Below are positions 1 through 4,845 of a stretch of 6,168 nucleotides of DNA, piece by piece. The number at the start of each line of letters is the position of its first letter. Positions within the stretch are counted from its first letter, which is position 1. The DNA lies in the NCBI GenBank assembly GCA_030151005.1, contig JASLES010000395.1, positions 1-6,168 on the forward strand, given 5' to 3'. The DNA is from Silvimonas sp. Its GTDB lineage: Bacteria; Pseudomonadota; Gammaproteobacteria; Burkholderiales; Chitinibacteraceae. The notes beneath the pieces are model-generated. The model saw nothing but the letters and a program-made list of their open reading frames with translations. It was not told the DNA's origin and searched no databases. The position numbers and the translations under genes are program-made.

Positions 1-1368
1 CATCAGGCTGACCGAAATCCCGTTACCGAAGGCCATGGTGGCTTGTTCGATGGGGCGCCAGTTTTTCCAGTTGCGCAAAATGCCGCCGGCTTCACCCGGA
101 AAGCCACTGTGCGGCACTTCGCCAAAACCAGCGTTGTGATAAGCGTTCCACATGTATTCACGCGGCATCATCAACGAGATGCGCGCTGCACCGACGTTGG
201 AGGATTGCTGAATCACCTGGGCAATGGACAACACACCGCCGTGGTGCGTGTCATGGATGGTGGCCGGGCCAATCGACATGGTGCCGTTAAAGGTATCCAC
301 GCGGCTGGAGGGCGTGATCTTGCCAGAGTCCATCACGGCCGAGATCGTGATCGGCTTCATGACCGAACCCGGTTCGTAGATATCAGTCAGCGCCCGATTA
401 CGACGCGCGGCCGGGTCAATGCGGGCGCGGCTGTTGGGGTTGTACGAGGGTGCATTGGCCAGCGCCAGTACCTCGCCGGTGTGGGCATCCAGCACCACGA
501 TGCCGCCACCCACCGCCTTGTTGCCTTCCACCGCCGCCTTGAGTTCGCGGTAGGCCAGATACTGGATGCGCTTATCAATAGAGAGGGTCAGCGTTTCGCC
601 ATCGCGCGGCGGGACGATGGTGGAAATGTCTTCCACAATGTACCCGCGACGATCGCGGATCACGGTGCGGCTACCCGGCTTGCCCGCCAGCATGCCGTCA
701 CGGGTGAGCTCAAAGCCTTCCTGACCTTTGCCATCGATATTGGTAAAACCAATGATGTGCGCCATCACTTCCCCGGCGGGGTAGTAACGGCGGTATTCGG
801 TTTGCGCGTAAACGCCTGGCACATTCAGCGCCAGCACGGTCTTGGCATCAGCCGGCGCCATACCGCGCTTGAGCCAGACGAAATCCGGGCGAATATCTTC
901 GCCGTTAGGGCCTTTTTTGGTCGAAGCCGTAATACGACCGATGATATCGGTCGGAGTCATACCCAGCGCCTTGCCCAGTGCAGCCACTTCTTCACGTGAG
1001 ACCGGCACCGGGTCTTTCTCGTTGGTGGGCTCCCAGTCGTCGTCCCGCTTCTGGCCTGGCGGCAGCAAAGTCATGCCACGCGGGCTGCACCAGATGGATT
1101 GCACCGGGGTGGAAATAGCCAGCGGATCACCATTGCGATCGGTGATCATGCCGCGGTTGGCTTCCAGCTTGAGAGTGCGGGTGTAACGGGCGTCGCCCTG
1201 GCTTTGCAGGAACGATTCATTGAACGCCTGCAGATACAGGCCGCGCGCCAGCAGCACGCCAAACAACGCCATCAAGAGCGTGACAATCGCCCAGACCCGC
1301 CAGCGCTCAAGCTTGAGCACATGGACGTGACGTTGATGCGGACGCACTGAGGAAATACGCGCGTTCAT
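1..1368 (-). CDS. ftsI: Peptidoglycan D,D-transpeptidase FtsI (PBP3), 3' end missing
   Basis: This is the septal class B penicillin-binding protein, which cross-links peptidoglycan at the division site as part of the divisome with FtsW and FtsQLB. The first 456 residues are visible; the gene runs off the left edge. After a basic cytoplasmic N-terminus there is one membrane helix at about residues 25-46. The periplasmic PBP dimerisation domain follows, with the typical RGMITDRNG motif at 72-80. The transpeptidase domain has the active-site motif S335-V-M-K338 (context EPGSVMKP) and the SxN motif S389-S390-N391. The third motif, KTG, should lie in the missing part: family members are usually about 570-610 residues. 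The ATG at 1368-1366 overlaps the ftsL stop as ATGA; no good ribosome binding site precedes it, which suggests translational coupling. The motifs and the gene order make the call secure. Confidence 0.96.
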   Translation of the reverse strand, partial: MNARISSVRPHQRHVHVLKLERWRVWAIVTLLMALFGVLLARGLYLQAFNESFLQSQGDARYTRTLKLEANRGMITDRNGDPLAISTPVQSIWCSPRGMTLLPPGQKRDDDWEPTNEKDPVPVSREEVAALGKALGMTPTDIIGRITASTKKGPNGEDIRPDFVWLKRGMAPADAKTVLALNVPGVYAQTEYRRYYPAGEVMAHIIGFTNIDGKGQEGFELTRDGMLAGKPGSRTVIRDRRGYIVEDISTIVPPRDGETLTLSIDKRIQYLAYRELKAAVEGNKAVGGGIVVLDAHTGEVLALANAPSYNPNSRARIDPAARRNRALTDIYEPGSVMKPITISAVMDSGKITPSSRVDTFNGTMSIGPATIHDTHHGGVLSIAQVIQQSSNVGAARISLMMPREYMWNAYHNAGFGEVPHSGFPGEAGGILRNWKNWRPIEQATMAFGNGISVSLM

Positions 1369-1673
1369 TCTTTCAGATCCGCTTTGGTGGCTACCCGGCC
1401 CACTGCCGTGCCATCCGGGCCGACCACTTGCGTACGCGCAGCACCAGGCATCTGCATGCCAAGACGCTGCGTGGCTTCAGACTCGATCCGCGAGTGCATG
1501 GCCCAGGTGCTTTCTTCCAGCTGCAACTGGCCCCACTCCACATCAAGCTGACGCGCAACCTCTTGTTCTTTCTGCAGTTCTCCGTACGCTTTACGCGCGC
1601 GGTGCTGGCTGGTAACAACGGACAAAGCACACACAATGGCAAGGGCCAATAAAAACAGATTGAGGAGGATCAC
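1365..1673 (-). CDS. ftsL: Cell division protein FtsL
   Basis: FtsL is a small bitopic divisome protein that forms a coiled-coil complex with FtsB and FtsQ and helps activate FtsWI. This 102-residue protein has the expected plan: a membrane helix at once after the start (about residues 2-22), then a charged stretch rich in Glu, Gln, Lys and Leu (about 25-65) fit for a coiled coil, and a short C-terminal tail. FtsL sequences are poorly conserved, so the call rests on size, topology and position between rsmH and ftsI. The start is GTG at 1673-1671, which overlaps the rsmH stop as GTGA. A strong GGAGG (1685-1681) lies seven bases upstream of it and supports this start. The stop overlaps the ftsI ATG. 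A second open frame in the same stretch (1391-1642) has no such features and is a shadow. Confidence 0.93.
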   Translation of the reverse strand: MILLNLFLLALAIVCALSVVTSQHRARKAYGELQKEQEVARQLDVEWGQLQLEESTWAMHSRIESEATQRLGMQMPGAARTQVVGPDGTAVGRVATKADLKE

Positions 1674-2599
1674 AGCGCCGCCTCCGTTCTTTCTGCCACC
1701 CGCAGGATCGCACTTCTGGCCCTGGGGTTCTCCGCCACCTCTTGTTCAGAGGCTCTGACCGGTTTGCCGATGATTCTCAGTGGCGGCACCGGCATTTCGG
1801 AGGCCCTGAGTGGCAGTCTGTCCGGCATGTGTGATTTTGACGCATGCTGCACGAATTGTTTGACGATCCGGTCTTCCAGCGAATGAAAGGCAATGATCGA
1901 CAACCGTCCGCCGGTATTCAGACGCGCGAGCGCCTGCGGCAGGATCAGCGAGAGCTCTTCAAGCTCCCGATTAATGAAAATCCGTACAGCCTGGAAGGTA
2001 CGCGTCGCCGGGTCCTGGCCCGGCTCACGGGTACGGACGGCTTTTGCCACGAGCGCGGCAAGTTGGCGTGTACTCGTGAGGGGTTGTTCGCCCCGACCCG
2101 CAACAATCGCTGCTGCAACCTGTTTAGCAAACCGTTCTTCGCCATAGTCACGTATCACCTCGGCAATGTCTTTTACATCAGCAGTGTTCAACCACTCGGC
2201 AGCAGTCATGCCGCGCGTGGTGTCCATGCGCATATCCAATGGCGCGTCGAAGCGGAAACTGAAACCGCGACTGCCATCATCCAGTTGGGGGGAAGAAACA
2301 CCGAGATCCAGCAACACGCCATCAACCTTGTCCACGCCCAGCTTGTCCAGCGCCTGGGCCAGATGTGCAAAGCCGTCGTGGACAATGGTGAAACGGGGGT
2401 CGGTGATGGTGCTGGCCTCGGCAATGGCCTGCGGATCTTTGTCGAACCCGATCAGACGACCGTTCGGGCCCAGTTGTGACAGAATGCGGCGGCTGTGGCC
2501 GCCCCGGCCAAAGGTGCCGTCGACATAAATACCGTCTGCCTGAAGATTGAGGCCCTGGACCGCTTCGTCGAGCAGGACCGTGCGATGGATAAAGCTCAC
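1670..2599 (-). CDS. rsmH: 16S rRNA (cytosine(1402)-N(4))-methyltransferase RsmH (MraW)
   Basis: RsmH uses S-adenosylmethionine to methylate N4 of C1402 in the decoding centre of 16S rRNA. The 309-residue length is typical of the family. Visible motifs, in order: the SAM-binding loop DGTFGRGGHS (27-36), DLGVSSPQLD (98-107), the RGFSFR segment (111-116), PATRTFQAVRI (197-207), FHSLEDR (238-244) and the C-terminal NPRARSAILR (291-300). The inserted helical domain characteristic of RsmH lies about between residues 110 and 210. The start is GTG at 2599-2597, overlapping the mraZ TGA as GTGA; an AGGG about 11 bases upstream is a weak ribosome binding site, so coupling to mraZ translation is likely. 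In E. coli excess MraZ is toxic and RsmH counteracts it, which fits their co-expression. No oddity is seen in the sequence. Confidence 0.98.
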   Translation of the reverse strand: MSFIHRTVLLDEAVQGLNLQADGIYVDGTFGRGGHSRRILSQLGPNGRLIGFDKDPQAIAEASTITDPRFTIVHDGFAHLAQALDKLGVDKVDGVLLDLGVSSPQLDDGSRGFSFRFDAPLDMRMDTTRGMTAAEWLNTADVKDIAEVIRDYGEERFAKQVAAAIVAGRGEQPLTSTRQLAALVAKAVRTREPGQDPATRTFQAVRIFINRELEELSLILPQALARLNTGGRLSIIAFHSLEDRIVKQFVQHASKSHMPDRLPLRASEMPVPPLRIIGKPVRASEQEVAENPRARSAILRVAERTEAAL

Positions 2600-3033
2600 A
2601 GCACGATACCCTGCATTTGCTGGGCCAGTTCCGCCGGGTCAATCGCCAGTACGGACGCAGTTTGTGCGGCCCATTTGACGTCATCCCACAGTTCGAACTT
2701 GTTGCCCATGCCCACCAGTGCCACTTCCTTATCCAGGCCAGCGATCTGGCGCAGGCGCGGGGGGATCAGCACGCGACCGGCGCTATCCATTTCGATTTCT
2801 TCAGCGTGCCCGACAATCACGCGGCGAATGGCCACCTGGGCGCCAGACAGCTGGTTGAGCTTGTCACGCACCGGAATCCAGTCCGGTTCGGGATAAACCA
2901 GCAGGCAGCCTGCCGGTTCAACGGTAATGACCAGTTTGCCGGCGCAATGCGCAGACAGCAGTTCGCGGTGTCTGGCTGGAATGGCCAAACGCCCTTTGCT
3001 GTCGAGATTGAGAGTTGCTACGCCGCCGAACAT
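2596..3033 (-). CDS. mraZ: Transcriptional regulator MraZ
   Basis: MraZ is a DNA-binding protein of the AbrB-like swapped-hairpin fold that forms ring-shaped oligomers and represses its own dcw operon by binding TGGG-type repeats. The 145-residue protein shows the two tandem half-domains of the family, each with its signature: DSKGR at residues 11-15 followed by LAIPAR, and DSAGR at 83-87 followed by VLIPPRLR. The start is ATG at 3033-3031, giving the usual N-terminus MFGGVATLNLD. Only short AGG-type sequences lie upstream, so the ribosome binding site is modest. It is the first gene of the operon, and its own binding repeats are seen about 40-70 bases upstream (3071-3103). The stop overlaps the rsmH start. 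Confidence 0.98.
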   Translation of the reverse strand: MFGGVATLNLDSKGRLAIPARHRELLSAHCAGKLVITVEPAGCLLVYPEPDWIPVRDKLNQLSGAQVAIRRVIVGHAEEIEMDSAGRVLIPPRLRQIAGLDKEVALVGMGNKFELWDDVKWAAQTASVLAIDPAELAQQMQGIVL

Positions 3034-3070
3034 TGCCTGGTTTTTCCTGGTGAATTCTGGGTAAAAAGGA

Positions 3071-3103
3071 CACTTTCACCCACTTTCTCCCACTTCGCCC
3101 CAC
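3071..3103 (-). promoter_or_regulatory. MraZ-binding repeats (MraZ box)
   Basis: On the minus strand three exact GTGGG repeats occur at 3103-3099, 3093-3089 and 3083-3079, each followed by five bases, so the period is exactly 10 bases. A degenerate fourth unit (GTGTC, 3073-3069) continues the same phase. In E. coli and other bacteria MraZ binds arrays of TGGG-type repeats with this spacing just upstream of mraZ. The first repeat shares two bases with the -10 hexamer, so bound MraZ should block transcription initiation. The assignment as operator is by analogy; the repeats themselves are plain in the sequence. Confidence 0.9.
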
Positions 3104-3130
3104 TATAGAGCAAAAAAAAACGCGCCACAA
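3102..3130 (-). promoter_or_regulatory. Promoter of the mraZ operon (Pmra)
   Basis: On the minus strand a -35 hexamer TTGTGG (3130-3125) and a -10 hexamer TATAGT (3107-3102) are separated by exactly 17 bases; the spacer contains a run of nine Ts. The expected transcription start is near 3095, giving a leader of about 60 bases before the mraZ ATG. Its place directly upstream of the MraZ repeats supports the call. Matching is 5 of 6 for the -10 and only 3-4 of 6 for the -35. Confidence 0.72.
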
Positions 3131-3137
3131 GGGGCGC
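3112..3137 (-). terminator. Terminator-like hairpin with T9 tract, overlapping Pmra
   Basis: Read on the minus strand, GCGCC (3137-3133), a six-base loop (3132-3127) and GGCGC (3126-3122) form an all-GC 5-bp stem, followed after one G by nine Ts (3120-3112). This has the form of an intrinsic terminator for transcripts coming from the right. No minus-strand gene is seen to the right, so it may shield the dcw promoter from antisense transcription, or it may be a by-product of promoter sequence. On the plus strand only a weak T-run follows. Confidence 0.5.
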
Positions 3138-3146
3138 TCAGGTATT

Positions 3147-3174
3147 TTTCCGTTTCTATACAATCACTTATAAT
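3147..3174 (+). promoter_or_regulatory. Possible plus-strand promoter
   Basis: A perfect -10 consensus TATAAT lies at 3169-3174. The best -35 match is TTTCCG at 3147-3152, 16 bases upstream, and is poor (3 of 6). It points toward the small membrane-protein gene at 3322, and msrP may share the transcript. A second -10-like TATAAA is at 3223-3228 without a convincing -35. The region is AT-rich, so chance matches are possible. Confidence 0.4.
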
Positions 3175-3207
3175 GGACTTCACACAAAAATTCCCGTCAA
3201 ATAAAGT

Positions 3208-3256
3208 CATTAAGTATCAGCATATAAACCACGGTACTTAAAGTAGAACATTAAGT
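3208..3256. repeat. Three TTAAGT/ACTTAA sites upstream of the small gene
   Basis: TTAAGTA (3210-3216) and TACTTAA (3235-3241) form an inverted repeat with an 18-base centre, and the second arm is part of a small palindrome TACTT-A-AAGTA (3235-3245). A third copy in direct orientation (TTAAGT, 3251-3256) shares the longer CATTAAGT with the first (3208-3215 and 3249-3256). The inverted pair brackets a -10-like TATAAA (3223-3228). It could be an operator for an unknown regulator; no known binding motif was recognised. Confidence 0.4.
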
Positions 3257-3321
3257 GTGGTCAGACATGACCTACGCTTTCGGCGGCGATAAGCGTCCCT
3301 TACTGATTCAGAAAAACAATC

Positions 3322-3501
3322 ATGCTTCCAGCATTTCTACAGGTGCTCCGCGTTCTGGTCCTGCTGCTGGCCGCATGGTGGCTCTGGAGCCGGCTTTACC
3401 CCAAAGCCCGCAAAGAGGTCGATCGCACCATGAAGATCGCGGCCTGTGTGCTGGTTGTCGCGGCCGTCGTGGTGTTCACTGCGCACTTTTTTCCGCACTG
3501 A
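3322..3501 (+). CDS. Small hypothetical membrane protein, 59 residues, two predicted helices
   Basis: I do not recognise the family. The frame encodes 59 residues from the first ATG after an in-frame stop at 3304-3306. Two hydrophobic stretches, about residues 8-24 (rich in Leu, Val and Trp: LLAAWWLW) and 38-54 (ACVLVVAAVVVF), are joined by a basic loop containing YPKARKEVDR (26-35). By the positive-inside rule this suggests a hairpin with the loop in the cytoplasm. The GC-rich third codon positions resemble those of the neighbouring genes, and the clear membrane pattern is unlikely in a shadow frame. A weak point is the start: the upstream sequence has no good ribosome binding site. It ends 117 bases before msrP with no terminator between, so the two may be co-transcribed. 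A longer overlapping frame (3255-3566) lacks such features and was rejected. Confidence 0.65.
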   Translation: MLPAFLQVLRVLVLLLAAWWLWSRLYPKARKEVDRTMKIAACVLVVAAVVVFTAHFFPH

Positions 3502-3593
3502 TGGTCACACGCGCAAAAGCCTGGCGATACCGGTGCCGTGCATCCAAAAACAAATCATCCGCGTAAGAAAACCGGCAACAACCCGACTTATAG

Positions 3594-3611
3594 CTCACAC
3601 CACTGTGGGAG
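3594..3611 (+). promoter_or_regulatory. msrP ribosome binding site within a small hairpin
   Basis: GGGAG (3607-3611) lies seven bases before the ATG at 3619 and fixes the msrP start. CTCACA (3594-3599) can pair with TGTGGG (3604-3609) across the loop CCAC, with one G-U pair, and would cover part of the ribosome binding site. The site is convincing; a regulatory role for the short hairpin is speculation. Confidence 0.6.
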
Positions 3612-3618
3612 AACCTTC

Positions 3619-4563
3619 ATGTCTCGTTTCATGTTTGACGCGGGCATTACGCCCAGCGAGATCACGCCGGAAGACATTTATCGCGACCGTCGCCGCTTCA
3701 TGGCTGCGGCCGGTACGCTGATGGGGGCCAGCCTGATACCCGAAATGGCGCTGGCCGCAGCCGCGCCGGCCAATGTGTTTGCTGGTAAACCCTCCAGATA
3801 CAACACAACAGAAGCCCAGAACACCTTTGATCAGATTACCCATTACAACAATTACTACGAATTTGGCACCGACAAAACCGACCCGGGCCAGAACGCCGGT
3901 ACGCTGAAAACCCGGCCATGGTCGGTACGGGTGGAAGGTGAGTGCCTCAAGCCGCAGACTTTTGACATTGATAGCCTGATCAAGCTGGCGCCCATGGAAG
4001 AGCGCATCTACCGCCTGCGCTGTGTTGAGGCTTGGTCGATGGTGATTCCGTGGGAGGGCTTCCCACTTTCTGAACTGATCAAGCAGGTTCAGCCCACCGG
4101 CAATGCCAAATATGTGGAATTCACCTCGCTGGCCGACCCACGCCAGATGCCAGGCCTCGCGGAGCGCGTGCTGGACTGGCCCTATACCGAGGGCCTGCGC
4201 ATGGATGAGGCCATGAATCCGCTGACGCTCCTGACCTTTGGCCTGTATGGCAAGGCGCTACCCAACCAGAATGGGGCGCCGGTACGAGTCCTGGTGCCGT
4301 GGAAATACGGCTTCAAGAGCGCCAAATCCATCGTGAAGATCCGCCTGGTGAGCACCCAGCCGGGGACAGCATGGAACAGGTCCGTCCCCAGCGAGTACGG
4401 GTTTTACTCCAACGTGAACCCGGAAGTAGACCACCCGCGCTGGAGCCAGGCCACCGAGCGTCGTATCGGCGAGTTCTTCCGTCGCAAGACGCTGATGTTC
4501 AATGGCTACGGGGATTATGTGGCAAGCCTGTATAAGGGCATGGATCTCAAAAAATATTACTGA
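3619..4563 (+). CDS. msrP: Protein-methionine-sulfoxide reductase catalytic subunit MsrP (YedY)
   Basis: MsrP is a periplasmic molybdopterin enzyme that reduces methionine sulfoxide in oxidised envelope proteins, with electrons delivered by the membrane haem protein MsrQ. The 314-residue protein begins with a Tat signal: R24-R25-R26-F27-M28, a hydrophobic Ala/Gly/Leu-rich stretch, and a likely cleavage site near ALAAAA (45-49). In the sulfite-oxidase-type domain I see NNYYEFGTDK (77-86), RLRCVEAWS (132-140), whose C135 corresponds to the cysteine that binds molybdenum, NGAPVR (218-223) with VPWKYGFKS (226-234), and DHPRWSQATER (271-281). These match the E. coli protein closely, and the length is near its 334 residues. 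ATG 3619 is chosen for its GGGAG site; an in-frame extension from 3538 would add 27 polar residues before the Tat region. No msrQ follows: a strong terminator and then a transporter gene do. Confidence 0.97.
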   Translation: MSRFMFDAGITPSEITPEDIYRDRRRFMAAAGTLMGASLIPEMALAAAAPANVFAGKPSRYNTTEAQNTFDQITHYNNYYEFGTDKTDPGQNAGTLKTRPWSVRVEGECLKPQTFDIDSLIKLAPMEERIYRLRCVEAWSMVIPWEGFPLSELIKQVQPTGNAKYVEFTSLADPRQMPGLAERVLDWPYTEGLRMDEAMNPLTLLTFGLYGKALPNQNGAPVRVLVPWKYGFKSAKSIVKIRLVSTQPGTAWNRSVPSEYGFYSNVNPEVDHPRWSQATERRIGEFFRRKTLMFNGYGDYVASLYKGMDLKKYY

Positions 4564-4577
4564 GCCATTACAAGGGC

Positions 4578-4596
4578 TTGCGCTGCAGAGGCGCAA
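4578..4596 (+). other. Small hairpin in the msrP 3' untranslated region
   Basis: TTGCGC (4578-4583) and GCGCAA (4591-4596) can form a 6-bp stem with a seven-base loop, 15 bases after the msrP stop and ahead of the terminator. It has no T-tract. It may only stabilise the 3' end of the message, or have no role. Confidence 0.4.
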
Positions 4597-4611
4597 CCGA
4601 TCGTGTTACCC

Positions 4612-4645
4612 GACAACCGCGCCCTGGCGCGGTTGTCTGTTTTTG
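4612..4645 (+). terminator. Intrinsic terminator after msrP
   Basis: GACAACCGCGC (4612-4622) pairs perfectly with GCGCGGTTGTC (4627-4637) around a four-base loop, giving an 11-bp GC-rich stem, followed by TGTTTTT (4638-4644). This is a textbook rho-independent terminator. It ends the msrP transcript and implies that the transporter gene downstream has its own promoter. Confidence 0.9.
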
Positions 4646-4767
4646 CCCCCGCCTTATCGCAGCAAACCGATTCGCATATTTCGATTTTTTCTGCCAAAAA
4701 CAGGATACGCATCAATGCCGACGCGCGCCCGCGCGATCAAATTGGGCGGTCAGCAGTTTCCTGGATA

Positions 4768-4801
4768 ACCCGGCTCCACGCCACAAGCAGACAAGCCGGG
4801 T
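4768..4801 (+). repeat. Inverted repeat in the transporter leader region
   Basis: ACCCGGCT (4768-4775) and AGCCGGGT (4794-4801) are exact 8-base inverted repeats with an 18-base centre, 45 bases before the transporter ATG. It could be an operator or a leader hairpin. The 200-base gap between the msrP terminator and this gene holds no other feature I can support: a weak promoter-like pair TTGGGC (4742-4747) and GATAAC (4764-4769), 16 bases apart, is the best candidate. No known riboswitch was recognised. Confidence 0.4.
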
Positions 4802-4845
4802 GCAAAGAACAATCTCGATACGCCGTTTCGGGGGTACCTTTCAAG

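Noticed and set aside
43..999. 318-codon open frame on the plus strand
   Set aside because: It lies wholly antisense to ftsI, whose reading is confirmed by the SVMK and SSN motifs. The product is rich in His, Arg and Gly without recognisable domains, typical of a shadow in GC-rich DNA.
1844..2479. 211-codon open frame on the plus strand
   Set aside because: It is antisense to rsmH, which has all its family motifs; no ribosome binding site or domain is seen.
2918..3163. 81-codon open frame on the minus strand across the mraZ start and promoter
   Set aside because: It crosses the promoter and the MraZ repeats and overlaps mraZ in another frame; the product is Arg/Ser-rich without features.
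3255..3566. 103-codon open frame on the plus strand overlapping the small membrane gene
   Set aside because: Its product is Arg/Ser/Pro-rich with no structure, while the overlapping frame at 3322-3501 has clear membrane helices and host-like third codon positions.
3538..3618. N-terminal extension of msrP from an upstream ATG
   Set aside because: The added 27 residues are polar and unlike the family; the ATG at 3619 has a good GGGAG site and gives a normal Tat signal distance.
4603..4845. N-terminal extension of the transporter from an upstream GTG
   Set aside because: It would run through the msrP terminator and add 81 residues that have no counterpart in the CNT family; the ATG at 4846 leads directly into the first helix.
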